A stretch of 38,259 nt of DNA from an uncultured Alphaproteobacteria bacterium (GCA_937126915.1 CAKZLM010000142.1:1-38259), one strand, 5' to 3'. Shown: positions 26,827 to 36,531, counted from the first letter of the stretch. Translations and numbers: made by a program. The notes: generated by a model not told the origin, from the sequence alone.

Positions 26827-28449
26827 TCAGTTCTTTAAAGGGCCAAATTGTGCTGGTGGTCTACGATGCAGGGTGGCTTGTTCATAGGCATAGGCAATTT
26901 CAAATAAGCTTTCTTCATCAAAAGCACGCGCTAAAATTTGTAAGCCTGTGGGCCATTTGTCTTGATACCAGCCCATGGGCACGGTGATGGCAGGCAACCC
27001 TGTGGCAGGGGCAACACGCTGGCTGTTATCGCCTTTATAATCTTCCCGTGCCGTTTCTAGGGGAGCTGGTGGGTTTGACCATGACGGGTATATTAAAACG
27101 TCTAGGTCTTCTTGATCCATCACCGTTTGAACATCTGCTTTAAAGGCTTGGCGGCCAGCATGGTTAATATAATCAGGGCAAGGCTTTTCCCAGTCTTTTG
27201 GATGCACATCAGCTGGATAGGAGGAGAAAAACTCGACCCCGCCTTTGGCAGAAGGGTGATACTGACCCGTTTCTAAAACCTGATTAACATCACTAATTGG
27301 CGCGTCAGGGCCTAATGATTTTAAATATTGCGCCATGTCATAGCGAAAGCGGCGGCAAAAATAATTTTCGCCTTCCATGTGAACTTCCCAATTTGGCACG
27401 GTGATGGGATCAACAATTTCGGCACCTAAATCACTTAAAATCTCAAGGCTTTTATAAAAAATCTCTTGAATTTCAGGGTCGGCGTCTTCGCGGTCAACCA
27501 AGGCTTTTAACACGCCAATGCGTTTACCTTCTAAATTGGCACGTTTTAGGGCCTCTAAATAATTGGGTAAGGGCATGTCTTTGACCGCTTCGGTATAGGG
27601 GTCTTTGGGGTCATAACCTGCAATGACTTGAAAAAGGCGAGCGTTATCTTCCACCGTGCGGGTCATTGGGCCGGCTATGTCGCGATCAAATGATAAGGGA
27701 ATAACACCATCACGGCTGGTTAGGCCAATGGTTGACCTGATACCCACCAAGGCTAAATGCGACGCTGGGCCACGAATACTGTTGCCAGTATCACTACCCA
27801 AGCCAACCAATGCGAAATTAGCCGCCACCCCTGATGCTGTGCCACCGGATGACCCCGCTGGTGTGCGAGTTAGGTCATAAGCATTGGCAGTTTGACCAAA
27901 AGAAGATGAGATACTTTCACGAGGCGAAAAGGCCCATTCAGCCATATTGGTTTTGGCAATGATGATGGCATCGGCGTCGCGCAATTTCTTTACCATAAAG
28001 GCATCATCAGGCGGATAGCTGGTTTTAAGGGCAAGGCTGCCACCAGAGGTGATCATGTCATGGGTGTCAAAATTATCTTTCGCCAGCACAGGCACACAAT
28101 AAAGTGACCCTAAATTTTGATTTTGTTTAAGGCGGTTATCAATGTCTTTTGCGCGGGTTAGGGCCTCTGGGTTTTTAACAGTTATGGCATTAAGACCGCT
28201 GGATTGGTCATAAGCGTCAATGCGATTTAAATAGCCTTGTACAACGTCTTCACAGCTTGTAACATCAGCTTTTAAGGCAGCGTGTAGGTCACTTATGGTT
28301 GCTTCTATGAGGGAGAAAGAGGTGGTTTCAGGGGGGGATTGCGTCGCGGTCCATTCGCTTTGATCGCTGGGTGTCTTTAAGGGCGCTAGATAAACATAAA
28401 GACCTAATGCAGTAACAATCGCTGTTAATAAATATATAATCTTACGCAT
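26827..28449 (-). CDS. Amidase-signature enzyme, exported or membrane-anchored
   Basis: 540 residues from ATG 28449, preceded by GGGGAGAG; the frame continues upstream to 28467 but that part overlaps the ribosome site. An N-terminal hydrophobic segment (IIYLLTAIVTALGLYVYLAP) targets it to or through the inner membrane. The amidase signature triad is present: Lys in VLAKDNFDTHD near residue 122, the cis-Ser in PAGSSGGTASG near 198, and the nucleophilic Ser in GSDTGNSIRGPAS near 223. The family hydrolyses amides of many kinds; GatA is excluded by the export signal and isolated context. It is the first gene of a two-gene operon with the MBL hydrolase. Confidence 0.9.
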   Translation of the reverse strand: MRKIIYLLTAIVTALGLYVYLAPLKTPSDQSEWTATQSPPETTSFSLIEATISDLHAALKADVTSCEDVVQGYLNRIDAYDQSSGLNAITVKNPEALTRAKDIDNRLKQNQNLGSLYCVPVLAKDNFDTHDMITSGGSLALKTSYPPDDAFMVKKLRDADAIIIAKTNMAEWAFSPRESISSSFGQTANAYDLTRTPAGSSGGTASGVAANFALVGLGSDTGNSIRGPASHLALVGIRSTIGLTSRDGVIPLSFDRDIAGPMTRTVEDNARLFQVIAGYDPKDPYTEAVKDMPLPNYLEALKRANLEGKRIGVLKALVDREDADPEIQEIFYKSLEILSDLGAEIVDPITVPNWEVHMEGENYFCRRFRYDMAQYLKSLGPDAPISDVNQVLETGQYHPSAKGGVEFFSSYPADVHPKDWEKPCPDYINHAGRQAFKADVQTVMDQEDLDVLIYPSWSNPPAPLETAREDYKGDNSQRVAPATGLPAITVPMGWYQDKWPTGLQILARAFDEESLFEIAYAYEQATLHRRPPAQFGPLKN

Positions 28450-28624
28450 GACAAATTCTCTCCCCAAAAACTAGTGACCCAGCCGCAATGTCATGGCAAA
28501 GACGATAAACAAGGCCCTTTCATGTGTAAACTTGAAAATGAGTGTCGGTTGCACCATATTATATAATAACAAAAACAAAGGGGATTTAATCCCCGTGAGA
28601 AAAACGACAGTTATAGGATAAACG

Positions 28625-28888
28625 ATGTTTAAATTGCTTGCCCGTATTGTGGGCTTTGTGCTGCTTTTTATTGGTATTATTGGTGTTTTAACGCCCATTC
28701 CGTTTGGCTTGGTGTTCATTATGCTTGCCCTAATGTTTTTGGTGCCAACAACCCCTGCAGTTCCGCGTGTTATTAAAAGATGGCGTCGCAAATCAGTGTG
28801 GTTGGATGAAAAGATGTTTGCCATCACGCGTAAAATGCCCATGCCATATCGCCGCATCTTACGTGAAACCGAGCATGGTGAGCTATAA
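28625..28888 (+). CDS. Small two-helix membrane protein (PGPGW-like)
   Basis: 87 residues from ATG 28625, with AGGAT upstream. Two adjacent membrane helices span about residues 5-45 (RIVGFVLLFIGIIGVL, a Pro turn TPIPFG, then LVFIMLALMFLVP). A basic, cytoplasmic C-terminal tail (RWRRKSVWLDEK) follows. This is the layout of the small PGPGW-type transmembrane family, though the signature here reads TPIPFG, so the assignment is tentative. It is divergent from the amidase gene and is followed 68 bases later by the amidohydrolase gene on the same strand. Confidence 0.65.
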   Translation: MFKLLARIVGFVLLFIGIIGVLTPIPFGLVFIMLALMFLVPTTPAVPRVIKRWRRKSVWLDEKMFAITRKMPMPYRRILRETEHGEL

Positions 28889-28919
28889 ACATTTAAGGCT
28901 TTTCCTTTTCAAATGCCCT

Positions 28920-28928
28920 TGCTAAGTT
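28920..28928 (+). promoter_or_regulatory. Candidate extended -10 promoter of the amidohydrolase gene
   Basis: TGCTAAGTT (TGC plus TAAGTT) ends 28 bases before ATG 28957, similar to the elements at 1934 and 10794. Confidence 0.3.
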
Positions 28929-28956
28929 ATCTACCTTATTTGGTATAGGGGAGATA

Positions 28957-30261
28957 ATGATGAAGATCGTTCAAAGATTTTGCCAAAAATTATTCGCTGT
29001 TGCTGGCTTTGTGGCTTTTTCTATGGGGTCTATGGTTCAGGCCCAGTCTAGCCAAACTTTGTTGGTGCCAAGTGCCCTTTGGGATGGTGACAGTAGCCAA
29101 TTAACCCGTGGCCACGCGGTCATAGTCGAAGGCAATAAAATCATTAAAATCGCCCCTGTGGCGGACTTTTCATCTAGCAAGGCCCACCGCATCAGTCTTG
29201 ATGGGCTAACCCTAATTCCGGGCCTTATTGAAGGTCACAGCCATATTCTGCTTCACCCCTATGATGAAACGGGTTGGAATGACCAGGTCTTGAAAGAAAG
29301 CGAGGCAGAGCGATCTATTCGTGCTGCTAATCATGTCAAAGCGGCTTTAATGGCGGGCTTTACCAGTTACCGCGATTTAGGCACCGAAGGTGCTGGTTAT
29401 GCCGATTATGGCATCAAGCAAGCAGTCCAAAAGGGTGTGGTGCCGGGTCCGCGTTTATTTATCAGCAGTAAGGCGTTGGTTGCCACGGGAAGTTATGGCC
29501 CGAAAGGCTTTGCCGATCATGTTAATGTGCCGCTTGGGGCAGAGGCCGCCGATGGTGCTGATTTGGTGCGGGTGGTGCGCGATCAAATAGGTCACGGCGC
29601 TGATTGGATAAAATTTTATGCTGACTATCGCTGGGGGCCAAATGGCCAGGCAATGCCATCTTTCTCGCTTGAAGAAATGAAAACCATGGTTGATACCGCC
29701 GCCTCAAGTGGGCGTTTGGCGGTGGCCCATGCGGCAACCGATGAAGGCATGCGCCGCGCCACCTTGGCTGGTGTTCGCACCATTGAACATGGTGATGGTG
29801 GCAGCCTTGAAACCTTTCAATTAATGAAAGAACGTGGTGTGGCATGGTGTCCAACCTTGGGTGCTGGTGAAGCTATTGCTGAATATCGTGGTTGGGTTCG
29901 TGGTGAAACCCCTGTACCAGCCCGCGTTACAGAACAAAGAGACGCTTTTAAACGCGCCCTTAAAGCTGGGGTAACCTTTTGCATGGGGTCTGACGTTGGT
30001 GTCTTTGACCATGGCGACAGCGCATGGGAACTGGGCCTGATGGTTGAATATGGCCTAAGCCCCTTAGCAACCATGAAGGCAGCAACCTCTGGCAATGCTG
30101 ATATTTTCAACCTTGGCAATCGTTTAGGCCGTTTAAAGACGGGATACTTAGCTGACATCATTGCTGTAAAAGGCAATCCTCTGGAGGATGTAACGGTAAC
30201 AGAGCACGTTCATTTCGTGATGAAGGACGGCGTTATTTATAAAAATGAAGCGAAGCAATAA
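28957..30261 (+). CDS. Exported amidohydrolase-family metalloenzyme (imidazolonepropionase/prolidase-like)
   Basis: 434 residues from ATG 28957 (or the adjacent ATG 28960), with a GGGGAGA ribosome site. A signal peptide ends near MVQAQS. The metal-binding motif of the superfamily is H-x-H in LIEGHSHILLHP near residue 95; further ligands are probably His in VAHAATDEGM near 257, His in TIEHGDGG near 277, and Asp in MGSDVGVFDHG near 350. Members with this build hydrolyse imidazolones or X-Pro dipeptides; the exported forms near peptidases are often annotated Xaa-Pro dipeptidases. It is followed 18 bases later by a cupin gene, so the two are co-transcribed. Confidence 0.88.
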   Translation: MMKIVQRFCQKLFAVAGFVAFSMGSMVQAQSSQTLLVPSALWDGDSSQLTRGHAVIVEGNKIIKIAPVADFSSSKAHRISLDGLTLIPGLIEGHSHILLHPYDETGWNDQVLKESEAERSIRAANHVKAALMAGFTSYRDLGTEGAGYADYGIKQAVQKGVVPGPRLFISSKALVATGSYGPKGFADHVNVPLGAEAADGADLVRVVRDQIGHGADWIKFYADYRWGPNGQAMPSFSLEEMKTMVDTAASSGRLAVAHAATDEGMRRATLAGVRTIEHGDGGSLETFQLMKERGVAWCPTLGAGEAIAEYRGWVRGETPVPARVTEQRDAFKRALKAGVTFCMGSDVGVFDHGDSAWELGLMVEYGLSPLATMKAATSGNADIFNLGNRLGRLKTGYLADIIAVKGNPLEDVTVTEHVHFVMKDGVIYKNEAKQ

Positions 30262-30279
30262 CCACTTGGAGGGACCATC

Positions 30280-30768
30280 ATGACACTTATCAGCCAGCAT
30301 AAACCAATATCATACCTGATAAAATCTATCTTTGTTGTCGGTGCTTTCATGTCAGTGCCTCAAACAGCTTTTGCCGACGGTGGGCTTTCGCCACAACAAG
30401 CAAAAATCTATAAACATGATGACATTCACTATCAAGCTGTGTCTGGTAAGCCCGGTATATATGCGGCTACATTGTTTGGTGATCCATCTAAGGAGGGTCC
30501 TTATGTGCAACGCCTTAAGTTTGATAAAGGAGTAACGGTTGCAACGCATTATCATAACGATGCTTTAAAGGTGGTTAATTTGGTTGAAGGAGTGCTTTAT
30601 TTTGCTTATGGCGATAAATTTGATGAAGATGCTTTAACACCCCTAACCCAAGGTGATATTTGGACCGAGGCCAAAGGTCAAGCCCATTACGCCATTACCA
30701 AAGACAGCAACGCCATCATTGAAATTCATGGTGTTGGGCCAGTATCATCTATTCTAGTGAAGGATTAG
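30280..30768 (+). CDS. Exported cupin-domain protein
   Basis: 162 residues from ATG 30280, with GGAGGG 6 bases upstream. A signal peptide (YLIKSIFVVGAFMSVPQTAF, cut near AFA) leads to a single cupin barrel. Conserved positions include VATHYHNDALKVVNLVEGVL (His pair and the Glu of the first cupin motif) and the second motif at GDIWTEAKGQAHYAITK with its His. Single-domain exported cupins may act as enzymes or sugar or ligand binders. The tight link to the amidohydrolase suggests a shared pathway, but nothing in the sequence names the ligand. The stop lies 3 bases from the convergent end of the ChaN-like gene, with no terminator between. Confidence 0.8.
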   Translation: MTLISQHKPISYLIKSIFVVGAFMSVPQTAFADGGLSPQQAKIYKHDDIHYQAVSGKPGIYAATLFGDPSKEGPYVQRLKFDKGVTVATHYHNDALKVVNLVEGVLYFAYGDKFDEDALTPLTQGDIWTEAKGQAHYAITKDSNAIIEIHGVGPVSSILVKD

Positions 30769-30771
30769 TCG

Positions 30772-31941
30772 TTACTGACTATAGTCACACGTTCGGTTTT
30801 GCATTCTTTGACCAGTACCCTTCATGAAGGCCATCATGTTTTTCATGGAAACAAACATTTTAGGTGCTGGCTGTAGAAGGGCCAGATAATTGCCCGCACC
30901 AAGGTCAGCCTTGGTAAAGCTGGGCGCGTTGCTGTCTTTGACTAAGACGGGGTGAATAACCGCAATTTTAGCATTGGGTAGGCGGCGCTTTAAACGCTCA
31001 ACCGTTCCTAAAAAGCCCGCAGAGTGGAAATTTCCCGTGATATGGACGATTTTTCTGTCAGGGTTTTCACTCAAACGCTCGGCAATTTTCCATGACATGG
31101 TTTCATCTCGGTTAACCTGCGCAGCGTAGCGCCATAGTTCTTCCTCTGTTGGCGCTGTACCCTGATCAGTACCATGGCTGCCATGGTTGCTGGATTTTAA
31201 AAATTTGATAAATTTGTCTTTGTAGGCCCCATCAGAAAGGTCCAAATCATGGGCGGTTTGGGTGCTAATATCCTGCGGTAACTTGGTTAAAACCGATGGC
31301 CCTTCAATACCAATACAACGTACCACTGATGTCGGACTTTCAGCGGCAATAACGGGCATCTTATGATACTTGGCAAACTCAACCAAGGGACGATAGCTTT
31401 GGCTATAATGGGGCCATGCGCGGGCTTCTTTTTTGAGGATGTTCTCACCAATACTGCCTGCCAGATATTGATCAACAATATCTTGTGTGTCGGTTTCAAA
31501 CTGTTCCATTGAAAGGGTAACTTTATGGCCTTTTTCCTGCAGGCCTTGCATCACAGCAAGCTGTAAATGATGATTACCAACATGGCCGTGTGCTTCGCCA
31601 ATGATAATGGCGTCATAATTGGCAAGGTCTGAAATCATTGTGTTAAGCCGAACGGGGATTGGTCTACCACCAGGGGTTGGTCTTTCAAGGCGCGCTCCTG
31701 TTTTGATAAGTTGATAATCATAAAACGTGTTGAGGGGCGCCGAAAGACTATAGCTGTCCGCTTCTTGATCATAGCTTAGAAAACTAGTTGACGCTGGTGA
31801 GGCGCTGGGGGCGGGTTGGACAACAGTTGATGATGACGAGCGATAACGCCGATCATTATCAGGGTCATCATTAATCACAATGGCACAGCCTGAAAGCATG
31901 CTTGCCAAAATCAAGCTTGAAATTATTTTTTGTTTAGACAT
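30772..31941 (-). CDS. ChaN-family lipoprotein
   Basis: 389 residues from ATG 31941. The N-terminus is a lipoprotein signal with lipobox L-S-G-C (residue 19), so the product is lipid-anchored, probably at the outer membrane. After a Ser-rich linker the ChaN domain starts near residue 100: DYDAII-like NYDAIIIGEAHGHVGNHHLQ, then VTLSMEQFETDTQ, RPLVEFAKYHKMPVIAAE, and IVHITGNFHSAGF near 300. This is the known ChaN pattern with its conserved Glu-His metal/haem-type motifs. Family members are linked to haem or iron acquisition in some bacteria; others are uncharacterised. It appears to be a single-gene unit, since the next 400 bases upstream are non-coding. Confidence 0.82.
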   Translation of the reverse strand: MSKQKIISSLILASMLSGCAIVINDDPDNDRRYRSSSSTVVQPAPSASPASTSFLSYDQEADSYSLSAPLNTFYDYQLIKTGARLERPTPGGRPIPVRLNTMISDLANYDAIIIGEAHGHVGNHHLQLAVMQGLQEKGHKVTLSMEQFETDTQDIVDQYLAGSIGENILKKEARAWPHYSQSYRPLVEFAKYHKMPVIAAESPTSVVRCIGIEGPSVLTKLPQDISTQTAHDLDLSDGAYKDKFIKFLKSSNHGSHGTDQGTAPTEEELWRYAAQVNRDETMSWKIAERLSENPDRKIVHITGNFHSAGFLGTVERLKRRLPNAKIAVIHPVLVKDSNAPSFTKADLGAGNYLALLQPAPKMFVSMKNMMAFMKGTGQRMQNRTCDYSQ

Positions 31942-32356
31942 TGTTCTAATCCCCGAAGAATAATCTTATTATAAGGCCAGTTGGCCCTGTTGTTTTGGTT
32001 AGTTTAAGTTTCTTTGAGGGTAACGCAATCCTTAAACTACATGTGCGACAAAAATTTGATGAACATCCTTAATTATGGTTTCAAGTGATTGGGGAAATCG
32101 TAACGAGGGACTAATGCTGATTGTGGCTGCTGAGCATGAAGCATGAGGACCGAATCATGTGTTGGTGAGATTTAAACTAGATGAACTGCATGACAAAAGC
32201 CCCTGAAGGTGGCTTTGATTGGGTGAAGAGAGTTGATATTATCCTTAAAATTGATGTGATTGGTCGCAAATAAGGCGACTATCTCTTGCATCTACTGGCG
32301 ATAATTTTCTAAAGTGTTTACTAATGAGAGAACTGTAACAATCAAGGGGATTTCTG
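31942..32356. other. Intergenic region between the ChaN-like and M14 peptidase genes
   Basis: 415 bases with no frame I can support. It separates divergent genes and should carry both promoters. GGGGA just before 32357 is the ribosome site of the peptidase gene. A short stem AAAGCC/GGCTTT near 32195-32216 lacks a T run and is not a terminator. Nothing else stands out. Confidence 0.4.
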
Positions 32357-35062
32357 ATGAAAAAGCTAAGTAAGGCTCTTTTCTTAGGAGCGTTGATGGG
32401 GGCCACAGCGATGGCGTCACCCACCACGCACGCTAATGAAGAGTTTCAAATGTGGCCGGGGGCGGTTTATGACCAATCGATTCCATCGGTAAAAGATGTG
32501 TTGGGCTATAAAATAGGTGAGCGCATCACATGGCATGGTGACATGGTTAAGTATTTTGAGGCGTTAGCCGAAGCAGCACCCGACCGCGTTAAATTATGGG
32601 ATTATGGTAAAACTTGGGAAGGCCGCCGCTTAATTTATGTGGCCATTTCTTCGCCTGAAAATATTGCGAATTTGGATCAATATCAGGCAGGCATGCAAGC
32701 CCTGTCTGACCCACGGGAAACCAATGAACGCGAAGCCCGTGAGATTATGCAAAATATTCCGGGCTCACTGTGGATTTCTTATGCTGTACACGGCAATGAA
32801 ATTTCGTCCGTTGATGCAGCGATGATGACCGCCTATCACATGTTGGCGGCAACCAATGACCCACGTACTAGCAAGATTATGGGCAATACCATTTTGTTCC
32901 TTGATCCGTTGCAAAACCCCGATGGACGTGATCGTTTTGTTCATAACTTTGAAATTGCTGAGGGTTTGGAAAATGACAGCAGCATGTACGCCGCTGAACG
33001 CAATGAACCATGGCCCGGTGGTCGCACCAATCACTATTTGTTTGATCTAAACCGTGATTGGTTTGCCCTAACCCAGCCTGAAACAAAAGGTAAGGTTCGC
33101 GAGCTGCAAAAATGGTTCCCATTAGGGTTTGTTGATGCCCACGAAATGGGTACCGACAGCACCTATTATTTTGCACCAGAAGCGGTGCCTTATAACCCGC
33201 ATCTTGTGCCACACCAACGCACATCACTTGATCTTTTTGGTAAAAATAATGCCAAATATTTTGATCAGTTTGGTTGGGATTATTTCACTCGTGAAATTTA
33301 TGATGCCTTCTATCCGGGATATGGTGCCAGCTGGCCTGCTTATCATGGCGCCGTTTCAATGACCTATGAGCAGTCCTCGTCGCGTGGCCTTAAAGCCCGC
33401 CGCACTAATGGTGATGAGTTCCATTATCGTGATACGGTTCAAGGGCATTTTGTGACCTCGCTTTCTAGTGCTGAGGTGATTTCTGATAATCGCGAAATGT
33501 TCCTAAACAACTTTTATCAATATCGCCAAAGCGCCATTGAAGAAGGCAAGAAAGAAGGTGCTTACATTTTCCCAGCGCAATATGACATGGCAGCTGTTGA
33601 AAAAATGATGGGTGTTCTTAGTTTTCAAGGCATTGAAGTGAAAGAAGCTCAAAATGAGTTTTCGGCTTGTGGTCAGAAATATCCTGCTGGCTCTTATGTC
33701 GTCGATCTTGCCCAACCTTCAAAGCGTTTAGCGCGCACGATTTTGGATTATCAGGTTGATATCGATCAGGCCTTTTTGGATGAACAAGAAAGCCGCCGAG
33801 ATCGTAATTTGCCAGACCAAATTTATGATGTAACAGGCTGGTCTTTGCCATTGATGTATAATGTTGACATGGTGACGTGCGAGCGCGGTGTTAAACTGGA
33901 TGATGATTTCAGTGACCGTAATGCCGACCCTGTGAAGCCTGGAACCTTAACAGGTAATGATGCCAGCGTTGCATATTTGGTGAAATGGGGCAGCGTATCA
34001 GGTGTTAAAACCTTGTCTGGTGCCCTTCGTAAGGGCCTTGTTGCAAAGTCATCTGATGCAGCATTTACCCATAATGGGGTTGAATATCCGGCTGGTTCTT
34101 TAATTTTCAAGGTTGAAGATAATCCTGAAAATATGGCGGAAATTTTAGCGGAATTAGCCGCTGAAACTGGTGCTGATATTGTTGGTACAAATACAAGTTG
34201 GGTAACCGCCGGTCCAAACTTTGGATCGCGCCGTGTCTATGATGTGACCGCGCCACGGGTTGGCATTGTGTGGGATATTCCTACAGCCAGTTATGGTGCT
34301 GGTAACACCCGCTTTGTAATTGAGCGTCAGCTTGGTTATCCGGTGATGCCTATTCGCGGTGAGACATTGCGATATGCGGAACTTGATCGCTTTGATGTGT
34401 TGATCTTACCACCTGGCGGTTTTGGTATGGGCTATGAACAGGTGTTTGGTAAGCCTGTCGCTGATAAACTAGCCGCTTGGGTCCGTAAAGGTGGCGTTCT
34501 TGTGGGGACCGGTACAGCAGTGAATTATCTTGCTAATCCTAACAATGGCCTAATGACCTTGCGACGCGAAAACTTGGTCACAGAAGAAAAGCCTGAACCA
34601 TCGCTTTCAGCAGGCGATAAAGCCCGTGTTGATGGCACCCTTATCACCAGCCCTGATCAGTTGAATAAAATGATCATGCCAGAACGTGATAACCCTGACA
34701 GTGTGGCAGGTGTGTTGGTGAAAGCCCATGTTGACCTTGATCACTGGTTAACGGCTGGTATGGCAAAAGACTTAAACGTCTTAATCCGTGGTAGCGATAT
34801 CTATACCCCTGTTCAATTGAATGCGGGTCGCAATGTTGCCTATTTTGCTGGTTCTGAAGAGCTCGTGACGTCTGGATATATGTGGGAAGAAAACCGCAAA
34901 CAATTGGCCTACAAACCCTTCTTGGTGGTCGAGCCAAAGGGTCGTGGTTTCATTGTTGGCTTTACCCAAGATCCTACTGTTCGTGCCTATTTAGACGGCT
35001 TGAACTTGGCTTTGGCTAACTCAATTTTCAGAACCTTTGCACATTCGCGTAAAGTTCGTTAA
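32357..35062 (+). CDS. Exported M14-family zinc carboxypeptidase-like protein with a C-terminal GATase-like domain
   Basis: 901 residues from ATG 32357, with GGGGA 6-10 bases upstream and a signal peptide (SKALFLGALMGATAMA, cut near THAN). The M14 domain occupies about residues 50-370: H-x-x-E zinc ligands in VHGNEISSVDAA near 145, the substrate-type region LDPLQNPDGRDRF, the third ligand His in FVDAHEMGTDSTYYF near 261, and the catalytic Glu in SMTYEQSSSRG near 337. A long middle region follows. From about residue 630 (RVGIVWDIPTASYGAG to LILPPGGFGMGYEQV) there is a DJ-1/glutamine-amidotransferase-like fold without an obvious Cys nucleophile. This architecture recurs in marine bacteria. It presumably trims extracellular peptides. 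Confidence 0.9.
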   Translation: MKKLSKALFLGALMGATAMASPTTHANEEFQMWPGAVYDQSIPSVKDVLGYKIGERITWHGDMVKYFEALAEAAPDRVKLWDYGKTWEGRRLIYVAISSPENIANLDQYQAGMQALSDPRETNEREAREIMQNIPGSLWISYAVHGNEISSVDAAMMTAYHMLAATNDPRTSKIMGNTILFLDPLQNPDGRDRFVHNFEIAEGLENDSSMYAAERNEPWPGGRTNHYLFDLNRDWFALTQPETKGKVRELQKWFPLGFVDAHEMGTDSTYYFAPEAVPYNPHLVPHQRTSLDLFGKNNAKYFDQFGWDYFTREIYDAFYPGYGASWPAYHGAVSMTYEQSSSRGLKARRTNGDEFHYRDTVQGHFVTSLSSAEVISDNREMFLNNFYQYRQSAIEEGKKEGAYIFPAQYDMAAVEKMMGVLSFQGIEVKEAQNEFSACGQKYPAGSYVVDLAQPSKRLARTILDYQVDIDQAFLDEQESRRDRNLPDQIYDVTGWSLPLMYNVDMVTCERGVKLDDDFSDRNADPVKPGTLTGNDASVAYLVKWGSVSGVKTLSGALRKGLVAKSSDAAFTHNGVEYPAGSLIFKVEDNPENMAEILAELAAETGADIVGTNTSWVTAGPNFGSRRVYDVTAPRVGIVWDIPTASYGAGNTRFVIERQLGYPVMPIRGETLRYAELDRFDVLILPPGGFGMGYEQVFGKPVADKLAAWVRKGGVLVGTGTAVNYLANPNNGLMTLRRENLVTEEKPEPSLSAGDKARVDGTLITSPDQLNKMIMPERDNPDSVAGVLVKAHVDLDHWLTAGMAKDLNVLIRGSDIYTPVQLNAGRNVAYFAGSEELVTSGYMWEENRKQLAYKPFLVVEPKGRGFIVGFTQDPTVRAYLDGLNLALANSIFRTFAHSRKVR

Positions 35063-35068
35063 TTTAAT

Positions 35069-35109
35069 AGGGCATGTCCTTTCTTTTGAAGAAGGTGCAT
35101 GCCCTTTTT
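35069..35109 (+). terminator. Intrinsic terminator after the M14 peptidase gene
   Basis: AGGGCATG (35069-35076) pairs with CATGCCCT (35098-35105), followed by a T run. Its right arm contains an ATG (35099) in frame with the next gene, which therefore is not the real start. Confidence 0.82.
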
Positions 35110-35134
35110 CTATCTAACGCAGGAAAGATACAGC

Positions 35135-36514
35135 GTGACACACCGCCCAATAAATAGCTTTAAGGCCTATGATGTTCGGGGCAAATTAGGCCCTGATATT
35201 AATGAAGATGTTGCATACCGTATTGGCCGCGGGATGGTGGAATTTTTATCAGCCAAAACCATTGCTGTTGGTGGTGATGTGCGTTTATCAACACCTGAAC
35301 TAAAAACAGCCCTGATGAGGGGAATTTGTGATGCAGGGGCCGATGCCTATGACATTGGCCTTGCTGGTACAGAACAGGTTTATTTTGCCGTTAATCATTT
35401 AAACTGTGATGGTGGTGTTGAGGTTACCGCTAGCCATAATCCTATTGATTATAACGGCTTTAAGTTGGTGAAACATCATGCCCGTCCCATAAGCAGTGAT
35501 ACGGGACTTTTTGATATAAAGGCCATTGCGGAAGCTGGCACTTTTAAAGACAGTGCTAATAAGGGCGCTGTCCATTCTATTGACATATTTGACGCTTATA
35601 TTGATAAATTAATGAGTTTTGTCGGAGCCTTTAGTGGTACAAAACCTTTAAAGCTGGTGATCAATTCTGGCAATGGTGCTGCGGGACCAGTGGTTAACGC
35701 CCTTGAAGATCGCCTTATACAAGCCAATTCACCTCTTCAACTAATCAAGCTTTATAATGACCCTGATGGTGCCTTTCCAAATGGGGTGCCAAACCCAATG
35801 CTGGAAGAGAATAGGGAAGACAGTTCTGAAGCTATTCTAAAACATAAGGCAGATATGGGTATTGCTTTTGATGGTGATTTTGATCGTTGTTTTTTCTTTG
35901 ATGAAAAGGGGCGCTATGTTGATGGCTGTTATGTGGTTAGCCTGTTAGCACGACACTTTTTAGAACAACAACCTGACAGTCATATTGTTTATGATCCGCG
36001 GGTTATTTGGAATACGCTGTATGAAATAGATCGCCTTGGTGGGCAGGCTGTAATCTCAAAGTCGGGTCATTCTTTTATGAAAGATGTCATGCGTGAGGTT
36101 GATGCCATTTATGGCGGTGAATTAAGCGCGCATCATTATTTTAGAGATTTTTATTATTGTGATAGCGGCATGATCCCATGGTTGATTGTTTGTCAAATAT
36201 TGATGACGAGTGACAAAAAAATGTCTGAGGTTGCGGATTCTTACTATGAAGCTTTTCCTTGTTCCGGTGAAATAAATTTGACGGTGGATGATTCATCGAC
36301 AGTTCTGAAGCAATTAGAAAAGCATTACGCAAGAGACGCAGTAACGGTGGATCATACCGATGGATTGTCGATGAGTTTTCAGCAATGGCGGTTTAATATT
36401 CGCCAGTCGAATACAGAACCGCTTATTCGATTGAACATTGAAAGCAAAGGCGATAAAAAACTATTGCAGATAAAAATAAATGAACTACAAACACTCATAC
36501 TGAATGACATTTGA
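35135..36514 (+). CDS. manB: Phosphomannomutase / phosphoglucomutase
   Basis: 459 residues from GTG 35135, chosen because AGGAAAG (35121-35127) lies 7 bases upstream; the ATG at 35099 sits within the preceding terminator. The protein interconverts hexose 1- and 6-phosphates, supplying GDP-mannose or UDP-glucose-type precursors. Conserved elements are FKAYDVRGKLGPDINED at the N-terminus, the phosphoserine loop TASHNPIDYNGFK near residue 100, the metal site FDGDFDRCFF near 247, the sugar-binding GELSAHHYFRD near 330, and the phosphate site RQSNTEPLIRLNIES near the C-terminus. It is followed 17 bases later by a YjbF-like lipoprotein gene, so a role in exopolysaccharide or capsule supply is likely. 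Confidence 0.93.
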   Translation: MTHRPINSFKAYDVRGKLGPDINEDVAYRIGRGMVEFLSAKTIAVGGDVRLSTPELKTALMRGICDAGADAYDIGLAGTEQVYFAVNHLNCDGGVEVTASHNPIDYNGFKLVKHHARPISSDTGLFDIKAIAEAGTFKDSANKGAVHSIDIFDAYIDKLMSFVGAFSGTKPLKLVINSGNGAAGPVVNALEDRLIQANSPLQLIKLYNDPDGAFPNGVPNPMLEENREDSSEAILKHKADMGIAFDGDFDRCFFFDEKGRYVDGCYVVSLLARHFLEQQPDSHIVYDPRVIWNTLYEIDRLGGQAVISKSGHSFMKDVMREVDAIYGGELSAHHYFRDFYYCDSGMIPWLIVCQILMTSDKKMSEVADSYYEAFPCSGEINLTVDDSSTVLKQLEKHYARDAVTVDHTDGLSMSFQQWRFNIRQSNTEPLIRLNIESKGDKKLLQIKINELQTLILNDI

Positions 36515-36531
36515 TTTAAGGAATATATTTG

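Noticed and set aside
28471-28857. Minus-strand ORF of 128 codons
   Set aside because: It is antisense to the small membrane protein gene, and its composition shows no protein-like pattern.
32195-32216. Terminator-like stem before the M14 peptidase gene
   Set aside because: It is a weak AAAGCC/GGCTTT stem without a T run and with no gene ending nearby.
35099-35134. ATG 35099 as the start of the phosphomannomutase gene
   Set aside because: It lies in the terminator hairpin of the upstream gene. GTG 35135 has a strong Shine-Dalgarno site, and the conserved protein starts just after it.
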